From CAZDFU01 sp964504985 (lineage in GTDB: Bacteria > Patescibacteriota > Microgenomatia > Daviesbacterales > UBA10151), in the NCBI GenBank assembly GCA_964504985.1, contig CAZDFU010000003.1:1-64000 (forward strand): DNA of 64,000 bases. The letters are read 5' to 3'. Shown one piece after another: positions 1 to 9,470 of this stretch. The notes below the pieces were generated by a model, which saw only the letters and a list, made by a program, of their open reading frames with translations, did not search any database and had not been told where the DNA came from. Both the position numbers and the translations under genes were made by a program. The stretch's first letter is position 1. Each line of letters starts with the position of its first letter.

Positions 1-42
1 GTTATTAGCAAATAGTTATTAGCAAATAGCAAATAGCAATTA
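1..42. repeat. Short AT-rich tandem repeat
   Basis: A 14-base unit, GTTATTAGCAAATA, occurs twice back to back (1-14, 15-28). It is followed by two 7-base partial copies (GCAAATA at 29-35, GCAATTA at 36-42). The tract lies just downstream of the recG stop codon. No function is visible; it may be replication-slippage spacer DNA. Confidence 0.7.
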
Positions 43-69
43 GTTAAATACTAATCTCTAATCTCTATT

Positions 70-2136
70 TTAGTCTGGCATTACATTGCCAAACGTTTGT
101 AATTGTGCCGTAAGCCTGGGGTATTTGTCAAGGGTAGGAGAAATTGACAGTAAATTTTCTGCTGCTGCCTTAGTTTTTTCAATCAAAGATAAATCAGAAA
201 GTGAGGCTATTTTAAACTCAAATCTGCCGGACTGCCTTTGGCCAAAAATTTCACCTGAACCTCTGATTTTTAAATCCAACTCAGCCAATTTTAAACCATC
301 ATTGATTTTTTCTAAATTTTTAAGCCTTGAAGTTGAGTTTGGGTCTTCTGAGAATAAAAAGCAGAATGACTCTTTAGCCCCCCTTCCCACCCTGCCTCTT
401 AATTGATGAAGTTGAGCCAGCCCAAACCTCTCAGCCCCTTCTATTACCATGATGGTGGCATTTGGTATATCCATCCCTACCTCAACAACAGAGGTGGAAA
501 CTAAGATGTTTATTTCTTTACTTTTAAAACTGTTTAATACCTGCTCTTTTTCTTTTGATTTAAGTCTTCCATGCATGAGCCCTAATTTAAGGTTTGGAAA
601 AATTTCTTTTTTTAACCTTTCAAACTCCACTTTGGCTGCCTTTAATGACTGCATTGTTTCTGATTGTTCAATTAAGGGAGTAATAATATAGACCTGGTCT
701 CCCTCAGCAATTTTTTTAGCAATAAATTTATATGCATCAGCCCTTCTTTTGGAAGGCACGGTAAAGGTTTTAACAGGTTTTCTTCCAACAGGCATTTCAT
801 CAATAATTGATAAATCCAAATCTCCATACAAAGTCAGGGCTACAGTCCTTGGGATTGGGGTGGCTGTCATGGTTAAAAAATGTGGGATCTTGGCTTTGGA
901 GCGCAAAAGTGAACGCTGCTTGACTCCAAACCTTTGCTGCTCATCAATGATCACAAGCCCTGCATTTTTAGTATCTAATTTAGAAGAAAGTAAGGCATGG
1001 GTACCTACTATGATATTAGGGGAAAGGGCCAAGCGTGAAGGGTGAAGGTTTTTTACTTTACCCTTTCCGGTTCCCCCTTTCCCCTTAGTAAACTTCCTGC
1101 TTCCGGTATATATAGCAACATGAATTCCAAATTTTGATAAAAGGTTTGTTAAAGTATTGTAATGTTGAAAAGCCAATATTTCTGTTGGGGCCATATAGAT
1201 TGTTCTAAATCCATTTAGATTGGTAAGGTAGGCTATTATAGCTGCCACCACTGTTTTGCCTGAGCCCACTTCTCCCTGAACCAACCTGTTCATGGGCTGT
1301 CCTTTTTTAAGGTCTTTTATAATTTCCCCAATAACCTTAAGTTGAGCTTTGGTTAATTTAAATGGTAAAGATTTAATAAATTTATCCAAAATTTGTGCGT
1401 CAACCTTAAAGGTTGCAACTGAAATTTTTTTCTGCCATTTTACCCTGGCAGCTTGAGTTGCTAAAGTTACATAAAAAAGCTCATCAAAGCCTAACCTTTC
1501 CCTAGCTTTTTCTGCCTCAGCCCAGTTATTTGGTAAGTGGATTTTGCTTAGTGCTTCAGGCAAAGACAACATTTTACCTTTGATAACTTCTGGTAAAGGG
1601 TCTTCAATTTGATTAATAACCTTAGGAAGCAAGTCATTTATTTTTGTCAAAAGCCATTTAGAAGTAAGCCCTGCTGTTTCAGGATAAACAGCCACCAATT
1701 TTCCAGTGTGCAAAGACACCTGCAAAGACACCAGGGGTGTTTTTTCCCATTTGGGCATGATAATAGAAAGTTTATTTTTATATTTGGTTAATTTTCCTGA
1801 GATCTGCAGCCTATCCCCTACCTGGATTTGTTTACTCAGCCAGCTTTGGTTAAACCAGGTTAATTCAACTGGAGAGGTGCCATCATTAAAAATAGCTTTG
1901 GTTAAAATTTTTCTGGATCTTGTATAGATATTTTTAATAGACCAGATTTCTCCTTTTAAGGTAACCACCTGTCCAATCTGGGCATCTTTAATAGAGGTTT
2001 TTTGAGAAAAATCATCATAGCGGAAAGGAAAATGGTAAATTAAATCCTTTACAGTTAAAAGGTTAAGCCTTTCTAATTTATAAGATAAAGATGGACCAAT
2101 TCCAGCAAGGCTTTTTAAAGGGGTATTTAAATCCAT
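70..2136 (-). CDS. recG: ATP-dependent DNA helicase RecG
   Basis: RecG remodels stalled replication forks and Holliday junctions. The 688-residue protein has the family's usual length and order: an N-terminal wedge/OB region, a Walker A motif (GEVGSGKT), a Walker B/DExH box read as DEQQRFG where the commonest family form is DEQHRFG, a TMTATPIPRT motif III, and a C-terminal helicase half with VVEVGMDIPNA and QLRGRVGRG. ATG at 2136 fits the usual N-terminus. It lies 32 bases downstream of the LCP-like gene on the same strand, so it may be the last gene of that operon. The His-to-Gln change in the DExH box is the only oddity. Confidence 0.97.
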   Translation of the reverse strand: MDLNTPLKSLAGIGPSLSYKLERLNLLTVKDLIYHFPFRYDDFSQKTSIKDAQIGQVVTLKGEIWSIKNIYTRSRKILTKAIFNDGTSPVELTWFNQSWLSKQIQVGDRLQISGKLTKYKNKLSIIMPKWEKTPLVSLQVSLHTGKLVAVYPETAGLTSKWLLTKINDLLPKVINQIEDPLPEVIKGKMLSLPEALSKIHLPNNWAEAEKARERLGFDELFYVTLATQAARVKWQKKISVATFKVDAQILDKFIKSLPFKLTKAQLKVIGEIIKDLKKGQPMNRLVQGEVGSGKTVVAAIIAYLTNLNGFRTIYMAPTEILAFQHYNTLTNLLSKFGIHVAIYTGSRKFTKGKGGTGKGKVKNLHPSRLALSPNIIVGTHALLSSKLDTKNAGLVIIDEQQRFGVKQRSLLRSKAKIPHFLTMTATPIPRTVALTLYGDLDLSIIDEMPVGRKPVKTFTVPSKRRADAYKFIAKKIAEGDQVYIITPLIEQSETMQSLKAAKVEFERLKKEIFPNLKLGLMHGRLKSKEKEQVLNSFKSKEINILVSTSVVEVGMDIPNATIMVIEGAERFGLAQLHQLRGRVGRGAKESFCFLFSEDPNSTSRLKNLEKINDGLKLAELDLKIRGSGEIFGQRQSGRFEFKIASLSDLSLIEKTKAAAENLLSISPTLDKYPRLTAQLQTFGNVMPD

Positions 2137-2168
2137 GAGGGAATTATATTACTAAGTGGAAAACAAAA

Positions 2169-3944
2169 CTATCTTTTAAAAAGAGTCTGTTTCACAATTT
2201 GTCTGGTTGATTGCCAATAATCTTTAACTAAATCAGAAGCATAAGGATTTCCTTTAGTTGGTATTAACATCCAATCAGGAAGTTTTCCCTGCTGGGCTTC
2301 TTTAATAACTGTTGGGTTATCCCTTTGAATATCTGGATTATCTTTTATATTGTGAACTCTGATAACTCCTCCATCCCCAAAAAAAGGGTCATGAAATACA
2401 TGCATTTGATTTTTATTTATTTCTGGAGTATGAGATTCAACTTTTCCAGCTGCCAGTGATTTGCCAAAGGCACCAGCTAATCCTCCTAAAAACTGCCAAC
2501 TTCTGCTTAATAAATTAGTATCAAAATCAGTTTGTATATTTTTGGAATCTATCTCTCCTTTTATAAAGTTTAAGACCTTGATCATAAATAAAGGATCTTT
2601 TTTAGCTTTTTCTCTGATTTTTTGACTTAAAGTCTCCAGAACCTCATTTTTTCTGTAACTTCTTTCATCCTCTTTGCCTCCTGGATTTTTATCTTCTGCC
2701 AATATATATCTCATAAGATCTGAGGTATTTATATCTCTGGTTCCTTTAGGAATATATTCTTCCCCATATTCAATACCATCTAACCTAAAGCTTGCAGTAT
2801 CATGATCTTTAGGAATGGTTAAACTTAATTTACCATCAACAAGCTGATCAATTGCATTTTTTAATACAACATCCTTCATGACAATCTGGAAATCAGAAGA
2901 CAAACCAGTTATTCTTTCGCAAATATTTCCCATTAGATCAAAGCCACCCTTTTTATAAATACTTCTGACCCTTTGTGTTTCCATTAAGTCATCTGGGAAA
3001 CGTCTTTCCAGCTCAGGGACTCTAATATCACGGCTTAAATGAATTACACCTATTTCACCAGTGTTCATATCGTAAGATAATATTGTAGGTGCCCCGCTAT
3101 ATTGTTCGTATGTATCGCCGTGTTCTTCACTATAACCGAAGATAACCAAATTTATTCTATTTTCATTTAGCTCTTTATCAACACGGTGATAATATTCAGG
3201 GTCCTCTTTTTCCTTCTGTGCGCGTTTTCTCCTAGCTTCTTCCACAAAGGGCTTAATAATTTCTATAAAAAGGTTTAATTTCTCAGGAGATGGAGTATTT
3301 TCAGGGTTTGGGAGGTTGATTGGAGTGCGGGTAACTGTTGGGGTTTTTGTATCAATACGTTCTTGAGGTAAGGTATCTCTGAGGATTTTTGCTCCAACAG
3401 TTGCTGCTGTTCCCATTGCTGCAACTTTTAAAAATTTTCTTCTGCTTAAATTTCCAGTTTTCCTGTCAAATTTTAATTTCTCAAGTTCCTGTTCAAGTAG
3501 TCTTAAAGCAGCATATTTTCCAAATAGAAGCTGCATTTTATCTACTAAATCCAAACGTAGATTAGGATCTCTAAGAATAGCTGTGTGCATTCTGTCAGCT
3601 GCCCACCCTTTTTCAGGAATTCTTCCTCCTACAGCTATAACCTGAGCTCTTCTGATAATTTCATAAGCAATTTTAGCTTCCCTCTTTGGTACCAGAGCTT
3701 GAGTTGCATCCCATAACCTGTCAGGGTCAACACTATTTTTTCCTGAGGCTTCTGTTATAAAATTGCGTTCTCTTTCTATTTCCCCGGGAGGTTGGTTAAT
3801 TTTATCAACGACAGTTTTTAATTTATTTCCCAATGTATTTGCTAAATAAAGGCTTTCTTTTCTGTCTAAACCTTTTAAAACTTCTAAATTTCCAACAAAT
3901 GCTCTTTCAACAGGTGAAACAGGTGGAGCTAATCCTTCAGTCAT
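2169..3944 (-). CDS. LytR-CpsA-Psr-like protein with unusual cytoplasmic N-terminal domain
   Basis: The 591-residue protein has three parts. Residues about 76-152 closely resemble residues 85-162 of the PP2C protein encoded just upstream; shared blocks include IAY, RRAQV/RKAQV, AVGG, LLFG and AAL. Residues about 168-188 hold SRRKFLKVAAMG followed by a hydrophobic stretch, which looks like an internal twin-arginine-like signal anchor. Residues about 265-450 look like a divergent LCP domain, with SRDIRVPE, GGFDLMGN and ERITGL followed by a valine-rich strand. LCP enzymes attach glycopolymers to the wall outside the membrane, which fits this topology. The start ATG overlaps the upstream stop by four bases. 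The LCP assignment is by motif shape only, and catalysis is not shown. Confidence 0.65.
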   Translation of the reverse strand: MTEGLAPPVSPVERAFVGNLEVLKGLDRKESLYLANTLGNKLKTVVDKINQPPGEIERERNFITEASGKNSVDPDRLWDATQALVPKREAKIAYEIIRRAQVIAVGGRIPEKGWAADRMHTAILRDPNLRLDLVDKMQLLFGKYAALRLLEQELEKLKFDRKTGNLSRRKFLKVAAMGTAATVGAKILRDTLPQERIDTKTPTVTRTPINLPNPENTPSPEKLNLFIEIIKPFVEEARRKRAQKEKEDPEYYHRVDKELNENRINLVIFGYSEEHGDTYEQYSGAPTILSYDMNTGEIGVIHLSRDIRVPELERRFPDDLMETQRVRSIYKKGGFDLMGNICERITGLSSDFQIVMKDVVLKNAIDQLVDGKLSLTIPKDHDTASFRLDGIEYGEEYIPKGTRDINTSDLMRYILAEDKNPGGKEDERSYRKNEVLETLSQKIREKAKKDPLFMIKVLNFIKGEIDSKNIQTDFDTNLLSRSWQFLGGLAGAFGKSLAAGKVESHTPEINKNQMHVFHDPFFGDGGVIRVHNIKDNPDIQRDNPTVIKEAQQGKLPDWMLIPTKGNPYASDLVKDYWQSTRQIVKQTLFKR

Positions 3945-6286
3945 ATTGATTGATCTGGTATGATTTCTTCAAGCAGGTTGTTGGAAAGATTTTTGCCATA
4001 GTTAATTTTGAGTCCTGCTTTTTGGGCTAAGTCTTCAAGATAATCTTTTTTATGCTGTTCTATCAGGTTGTTTAGTTTAAGATAAGTAATTGTTGTTTTG
4101 ATTCCATTTTTAAAAGCCTGAATTATTTCCTCTTGAGTTGACTGAGGATTTCGTAAAATACTGATATATTCTATTGCTGCATTATAATATTCATTTAGAG
4201 CTTTATCTTGGAGAGGAATAAAAGAACGATCTGCATCGGCTTCTTTTATAATTCTATCAATGGTAGAAGATTCATCCTCATTACTGCTTTGACCTTCCTG
4301 AATGCCCTTCATATAATTTGAAAGGCTTTCCTGTAAATCCTGTGGGGCAGAGGCAAACATTCTTTTTAACAGTGCTATTTGCTGATCTGAGGGTGGTTTT
4401 TCGGCTGAGTAGTTCCATCTTTCAAATGGGAACCTGAAAGAGTCCAAATTATTACTATGCTTATTTTCTATGACAAAAGTGACAATACTTTCATCTTCCG
4501 CTAAATTAAGAACCTGGCTTAATTCTGCTTCAAGATCTATTTTTTCATTCTCCCGGTTCTCTTGTTCAGTAACCGTTTCCTCTTTTGGTGTTACTGCTAC
4601 TAATTGACGGAGTCTTAATACAATGTCACTTACCCTTGCTCTTACATTTTCAGGTTCTTCTATCAATTCATCTGCTGGAAGAGCGGTATTAGATCCTTCA
4701 ACAATGTAGTAGATTCTTCCATCCCCAGAAGTACCTGCAATGCCTGTTACTTGAACAGGAATATCTGAACCAGCGTTTTTCCAAATCATTCGTCTGGGTA
4801 CAAATTCTGTAGCTGGATTGGTAGTTTCAGGTTCTGTAGGGACAGGATATGTTAGAGGTTCAATTGTAGTTTCTTCTGGTTTTGCCAGTCCAACTAAATC
4901 TCTCTCATCTGGGATTGTTTCTTCAATTGAAGCTGGCTCCCCAGGTGTTGGTTGGTTTGGGGCGGGTTCAATTTTTACCTTTTTCCCTTTTACCAATTCC
5001 TCAATTTTAGCAACTGCAAGGCCAATATCATCTGTCCCGCCTGCATTTTGGGCTTTCTTAATGAGCTCTCTAACAGCATCCTCAGGATTTTTGCTTTTAG
5101 ATAAAATTTTGGCAATTGTATTATCCGGCAATGGTCCCCAAAGGCCGTCTGTACAAAGAAGGATCTGGTCTCCTTTTTCAAGCCTGTAAGGACCGTGTAC
5201 TTTATCACTTCTGACGTCCCGTAAATCAGGTTCAACACCAATGGCCTCAGTAATAAAATTTTGTGCAGCCCTGGGATCTGTCCTTTCTCTTTCAGAGTGA
5301 TCCGTTGTTAACCTGTTTAACGCGCCTTTTCTTAAGAGGTATACTCTGCTATCTCCCGCGTGGGCTATATATAACTCATGCCCTTGAATTATGGCAACAA
5401 CAAGTGTAGTGCCCATTCTTTCTGATTGCTCTGGTTTGTATACTGCCTTATTAGCTTTATTTAGAGCATTTACTAAGAATTCAGGGGGAGATACCATGTC
5501 TTCTTGTGCAAATTTGTAAAGTACTTGTTCAATTGCTGTATTGCTGGCTATCTCTCCTGATCTAAGTCCTCCCACACCATCAGCTGCTGCAAGTATAGTC
5601 CCTTTGGCTAAGTTTCTTATTTTTTCCTCTGTAAACGGGGCAGCCTCAGGAGTATCTGGGTGCACATAACCAACACTATCCTGGTTTATAGAGCGTTCTG
5701 TACCTCTAACTTTACTTGCAAATAGGTCTATTTTTGCAAAGGGTTCTAGTTCTACCATCCCCTCTTCTTCCGGGGTTGTGACCTCATCCATTATTTTTAA
5801 AAGCAAAGGTAAGGCAGCATGTTGACCAAACAGTAGCTGCCTTTGATTTAATAAGTCTAAACGGTAATTTTCTGGATCAGAGATTAGAGTTTGATGAATT
5901 TTTTCAGCATTCCATTCCTCACCTTCAGGAATCTTGCCTCCTACTGCCATTACCTGAGCTTTTCTTACAGTCTGATAAGCTATTTCAGCTTGATTTTTAG
6001 GATACAATGTATGAGTTATTACCCAAAGCTCATCTGGATCATTTATATCTACAATGTCAGTAATCTCTGGCTTTCTTTTCCTTCCCAACCCCAGAAAACC
6101 TTTTTTATTCCGTGAATCTATTTTATTTCTAACATAATCATATTCTCTTTTGTCCTCCTCTGGGGTTTTATAAGAAGCATCGCCTGCTTGTTTTAATTCT
6201 TCAGCCAGCATGTTTGATATTCTGGTAATTTGATCTGGAGTTTGGACAGTTAAGCTTTCCGGGATTTGAGACGGTATTTCTCGCAT
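3941..6286 (-). CDS. PP2C-family protein phosphatase with novel N-terminal domain and long C-terminal tail
   Basis: Residues about 186-428 form a PPM/PP2C metal-dependent Ser/Thr phosphatase. The metal-binding motifs are all present: RSINQDS (Asp203), ADGVGG (Asp236), GTTLV, HAGDSRVYLLR, CTDGLW (Asp380) and GGTDD (Asp419-420). Residues 85-162 are the domain shared with the downstream LCP-like protein. Residues 430-781 are Pro/Thr/Glu-rich with a possible small beta domain (GRIYYIVEGSN) and then helical sequence, with no recognised family. No membrane segment is evident, so it is likely cytoplasmic. No Ser/Thr kinase gene is in this window, so its partner is unknown. It sits in an operon with the genes on either side. 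Confidence 0.9.
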   Translation of the reverse strand: MREIPSQIPESLTVQTPDQITRISNMLAEELKQAGDASYKTPEEDKREYDYVRNKIDSRNKKGFLGLGRKRKPEITDIVDINDPDELWVITHTLYPKNQAEIAYQTVRKAQVMAVGGKIPEGEEWNAEKIHQTLISDPENYRLDLLNQRQLLFGQHAALPLLLKIMDEVTTPEEEGMVELEPFAKIDLFASKVRGTERSINQDSVGYVHPDTPEAAPFTEEKIRNLAKGTILAAADGVGGLRSGEIASNTAIEQVLYKFAQEDMVSPPEFLVNALNKANKAVYKPEQSERMGTTLVVAIIQGHELYIAHAGDSRVYLLRKGALNRLTTDHSERERTDPRAAQNFITEAIGVEPDLRDVRSDKVHGPYRLEKGDQILLCTDGLWGPLPDNTIAKILSKSKNPEDAVRELIKKAQNAGGTDDIGLAVAKIEELVKGKKVKIEPAPNQPTPGEPASIEETIPDERDLVGLAKPEETTIEPLTYPVPTEPETTNPATEFVPRRMIWKNAGSDIPVQVTGIAGTSGDGRIYYIVEGSNTALPADELIEEPENVRARVSDIVLRLRQLVAVTPKEETVTEQENRENEKIDLEAELSQVLNLAEDESIVTFVIENKHSNNLDSFRFPFERWNYSAEKPPSDQQIALLKRMFASAPQDLQESLSNYMKGIQEGQSSNEDESSTIDRIIKEADADRSFIPLQDKALNEYYNAAIEYISILRNPQSTQEEIIQAFKNGIKTTITYLKLNNLIEQHKKDYLEDLAQKAGLKINYGKNLSNNLLEEIIPDQSI

Positions 6287-6295
6287 AGTTTTCCT

Positions 6296-6622
6296 TTAGT
6301 TTAATTTTTGTGGATTTTGTTTTAAGTCTGTAACAACCTTTTGCAGCTCCTGTTCCAGCTGTTCTGCTAGAAATGGAATTTGGGAGGCATATTCTTCTAT
6401 TTTTTCCTTCATTTGGGGGCTGTCAGCAGAAAGATCTTTTAAAGAAGAAAGCTGTTCTTCATTTAAATTATCAACAATAACATCAATAATTACCCCATCC
6501 AAATATGTTCTAATCTTTTCAGATAAAGGTATTCTTTGATCTTCTGGGAGACTGGTAAAACCTGGTGAAGCAAGCACTTCTTTAACTAAATTATCTAAAT
6601 ATTGGTTAATCTTTTGATCCAT
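6296..6622 (-). CDS. Small helical hypothetical protein
   Basis: 108 residues, acidic, rich in Leu, Glu and Gln, without Cys or membrane segments. It is predicted to be mostly helical, with a middle stretch (LDGVIIDVIVDNLNEEQ) resembling small CPR-restricted helical proteins of the DUF5663 kind. That resemblance is from memory and not verified. The gene lies one base from the stop of the upstream surface-protein gene and ten bases ahead of the PP2C gene, so it is probably co-transcribed and co-translated with them. Confidence 0.7.
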   Translation of the reverse strand: MDQKINQYLDNLVKEVLASPGFTSLPEDQRIPLSEKIRTYLDGVIIDVIVDNLNEEQLSSLKDLSADSPQMKEKIEEYASQIPFLAEQLEQELQKVVTDLKQNPQKLN

Positions 6623-6623
6623 T

Positions 6624-8189
6624 TTATTTTTGTGCTATTTTTGTTATCACATCTTTTACTAAACCAAACTTCAAAGGTTCTCCTGGGGGTAACATTCTTG
6701 CATCTACTCCTTGCATTAAGCCCCATTCTGGAACTTTAAATCCTTGTCTTTCAGCTAATGCAAAGGATACCTTAAAAACGTTCTGATTAGTAGGTTCTAC
6801 CCCAATAGATTCTAAATATTTAGCAGTTGTATCCCAGATATTTGACTCCTTTTCTAATAGTACTTCATCAGGTGCAGAAGCTATATTTTCTGGAATCTGA
6901 AGTTGGGATTCAGGAGCAGGAGGTTGTTGTAGTGTTCCATCTGGAGGTTGTGCTGGTGTTTCTCCAGATATACCTGTAGCAGGGGTTTGTGGTTGGGCAG
7001 GAGAAGGAGTTTCAAGTGCAGCTGTATCTGGAGAAGATTCTATAACTTGCCCAGTTTGGGGTACCTGGGTGGCAGGCGCTGGACTTGGTTCTACTCCAGG
7101 TACACTAGCAGGTGTTTCTGAAGGAATAGGAGCGGAGGCTGGTGCTGGAGGAGGAGCATAAGCAGGTTCAGGCATTTTAGCTGGTGCAGGAGATGAGGCT
7201 GGCTGTGGAGCAACAGCTTGAGCAGCTTCAGGTGAAGCTGTAGGGGCAGCAGTTGCTGTGGAGGATTCTCCAAAACTTTGCTGTACTTGGTTAACCTGCT
7301 CAGGGACTTGTGGCAACCTGATCTCAGGTGCCTTAATTTCTGGTAATTCAACTTTAGGCATGTTGATTTGAGGTAGTTGAACTTCGACACTTTTAATTGT
7401 TTGTCCAGGAATAGATTTAACATTTTCCCAGACGCTTTTTGCTGTAGTTGCTCCGGAAGAAGCAGTTTCCCGGACTGCCCCAACAACTGCTTTACTGGCT
7501 GCTGCCACTTGTTCTTGTATCCACTCATTTTCTAAGGCTAAACTAATAACAGTATTGGCAGCCACACCACCTACTGCTCCCATAGCAGCTCCTTTTAAGC
7601 CTGCCATGGCAATTGCTCTGCCGTCTTTAATCTTTAATTTATGTTTTAATTCTCCAACAAGATTAGCCTGATAAGTGGTTTCATTATAATTTCTGCGCTG
7701 GCGCATGTACTCTTTTGCTACTCCAGAGATTCCACCTCCAGCAGCACCCAAAATTGCCATTTCTACCACCCCAACACCAGTCATGCTGGTGGCAATTTTT
7801 AAACCTGTTTTAAATGTTCCAGCTGCTACTGCTCCAACAGCTGCATCTGCTAACATATCTGATAATTTCTGGCCGAATACTCTTTTCTCACCCAAATTTT
7901 GAACTGTTTTTTTGGTGATAACAGCCATTTCTGCAATATTGGGTTTTCTTGCAGAAAACTTTTCTGAAAGATTGGAAAAAGCATTTCTTATTGGGATTGA
8001 GCTTAAGAATTCATTAACTTTTGATGCTGCCTCACCTATTTTTTTTCTTGGGCTTTCTGGGGCGTTACCTCTTTGGTTCCAGGGGATTCTATTAGGATTT
8101 GGTCCTCTTGCAGGGCCCGAATCTGTGTTAGCTTCCCGTTGGGGCATTCCCCATGAATTTCCTTCAGGCATATGAGTTAATTTTCTCAA
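6624..8189 (-). CDS. Membrane-associated protein with Pro/Ala-rich linker
   Basis: 521 residues. The N-terminal third is basic. A central part (about residues 100-230) has several Gly/Ala-rich hydrophobic stretches that could be membrane segments or glycine-zipper helices. Next comes a coiled region with repeated LPQ/LPE/APE phrases, then about 120 residues of Pro/Ala/Ser/Gln-rich linker. A C-terminal globular domain (TTAKYLESIGVEPTNQN...WGLMQG) looks faintly like a peptidoglycan-binding module. It is the first gene of the PP2C/LCP operon, so an envelope role is a reasonable inference. No family is recognised. The start may be Met1 or Met7. Confidence 0.7.
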   Translation of the reverse strand: MRKLTHMPEGNSWGMPQREANTDSGPARGPNPNRIPWNQRGNAPESPRKKIGEAASKVNEFLSSIPIRNAFSNLSEKFSARKPNIAEMAVITKKTVQNLGEKRVFGQKLSDMLADAAVGAVAAGTFKTGLKIATSMTGVGVVEMAILGAAGGGISGVAKEYMRQRRNYNETTYQANLVGELKHKLKIKDGRAIAMAGLKGAAMGAVGGVAANTVISLALENEWIQEQVAAASKAVVGAVRETASSGATTAKSVWENVKSIPGQTIKSVEVQLPQINMPKVELPEIKAPEIRLPQVPEQVNQVQQSFGESSTATAAPTASPEAAQAVAPQPASSPAPAKMPEPAYAPPPAPASAPIPSETPASVPGVEPSPAPATQVPQTGQVIESSPDTAALETPSPAQPQTPATGISGETPAQPPDGTLQQPPAPESQLQIPENIASAPDEVLLEKESNIWDTTAKYLESIGVEPTNQNVFKVSFALAERQGFKVPEWGLMQGVDARMLPPGEPLKFGLVKDVITKIAQK

Positions 8190-8212
8190 AGATCAAAGAG
8201 TAAGTCAAATTT

Positions 8213-8314
8213 TTAAACAGATAAAAGAAGAGGCAGGAAAGAGAAGATCAAAATGGATATTCCTGCAATTATAGATAAAATGATCCAGACTATTTTAAAT
8301 TTTTTGTTATACAT
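8213..8314 (-). CDS. Possible 33-residue single-pass membrane peptide
   Basis: A short reading frame between tyrS and the surface-protein operon encodes MYNKKFK followed by about 24 strongly hydrophobic residues (Ile/Leu/Phe). It is a typical positive-inside single-pass peptide. It starts 9 bases after the tyrS stop and has no clear Shine-Dalgarno sequence. The composition is more protein-like than chance would suggest in AT-rich spacer, but it is unsupported otherwise. Confidence 0.3.
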   Translation of the reverse strand: MYNKKFKIVWIILSIIAGISILIFSFLPLLLSV

Positions 8315-8323
8315 ATAAATTTT

Positions 8324-9445
8324 CTAGGTGTGAGTTGTTAGTTTCTCTATTTCCTCCAAAGCTGCCTTTCTTTTTGGGTCTTCAAAATAGCTTCTAACTG
8401 GTTCAAGTTTTTCAATTATCCATTCTGCCACAGCTTTTTTTAAATCCTGAGGGTGAAGCTTTTTTTCAGCATAATCTTTTTCCAGCTCCTCATATGAGGA
8501 ATAGCTTAAATTTCCACCCCATCTTTCATCTCTGTTAACTTCTAAAGTAGTTTTTGAATAAAATATTAAATACCTTGTCCAGTTTAAAATTGGATTTCCT
8601 TCAATAATCCCTTCTGGAGCATAAGCATCATTTATTTTTTTCCTTATTTCCTCTTCTGTGTCATGGATAGATATACCACTGCCAGGTTTAGATTTGCTCA
8701 TTTTATTTTTCATAGCTGCTTCATCAGCTTCCCCGCCGCTGTCTGCTGGTCCTGATAAACTAAGCAAAATTGGGTGATGTATGGCTACAGGTTTTATTTG
8801 ATTGCCTTTAATATCTTTTAAGGGGTTTGTTTTAACCTGCATGGCAGCGTCTTTGGCAATCACATGTACCTTTCTTTGGTCAATTCCTGCATGAGCTATA
8901 TTTGCTCCAAGTAAAAATATATCTGCTGCCTGCATAATAGGATAAAACAGTTTATCTGTAGGCATTGAGTCGTCTGATTGATCTCTGCCCATGATGGTGA
9001 TAGACCTTTTGGTTCTTGCCAGGGTAGTGGTTTTTCCTATTTCCAAAAGAGTCAGCCAAAAATCAGGGTTTTTTGCATATGTTTCTGAAGTCAGTTTAAA
9101 GATTAGTTTTTCAGGATCCCCTCCTATTAAGGTAAATAAAGCCTTGATAGCTTCTTCAAAATAATCTTTGGCTATTTTTTTAATAATCTCTAAATCGCCT
9201 CCTAATTTATCATTAATGGCTGAATGCAGATCTGCCAGCCAAATTAAAGTTTCTGCCCCGGCATCTTGCAGATCTTTAACCTTTAAAAGAGTAAATAAGT
9301 AGCCTAAATGCAGTTTTCCTGAAATCTCAAAACCAATATAATGTTTTAAGGGAGTATCTGAATTAATAAGTTCTTTTAATTCGTCTTCAGTTAAAACTTC
9401 CTCCAGGTTCCTGGTGATTAAATTAAATTTTTCCTCATTGTTCAT
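8324..9445 (-). CDS. tyrS: Tyrosyl-tRNA synthetase, archaeal/eukaryal-type
   Basis: Class I synthetase that charges tRNA-Tyr. The 373-residue protein starts with a catalytic Rossmann fold carrying a HIGH-like motif (SGKLHLGY). The KMSKS loop reads NKMSKSKPGSGIS and is followed by DTEEEIRKKI, the arrangement of archaeal/eukaryal TyrRS. ADLHSA, PIMQAADIF and GIDQRKVH also match that subgroup. The usual bacterial C-terminal S4-like domain is absent. It is transcribed divergently from the gene at 9471 with only 25 bases between start codons, so leaders must be very short. The matching tRNA-Tyr is in the window at 34534-34616. Confidence 0.93.
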   Translation of the reverse strand: MNNEEKFNLITRNLEEVLTEDELKELINSDTPLKHYIGFEISGKLHLGYLFTLLKVKDLQDAGAETLIWLADLHSAINDKLGGDLEIIKKIAKDYFEEAIKALFTLIGGDPEKLIFKLTSETYAKNPDFWLTLLEIGKTTTLARTKRSITIMGRDQSDDSMPTDKLFYPIMQAADIFLLGANIAHAGIDQRKVHVIAKDAAMQVKTNPLKDIKGNQIKPVAIHHPILLSLSGPADSGGEADEAAMKNKMSKSKPGSGISIHDTEEEIRKKINDAYAPEGIIEGNPILNWTRYLIFYSKTTLEVNRDERWGGNLSYSSYEELEKDYAEKKLHPQDLKKAVAEWIIEKLEPVRSYFEDPKRKAALEEIEKLTTHT

Positions 9446-9470
9446 ATGGTAATATTAACACAGCTTAGGT

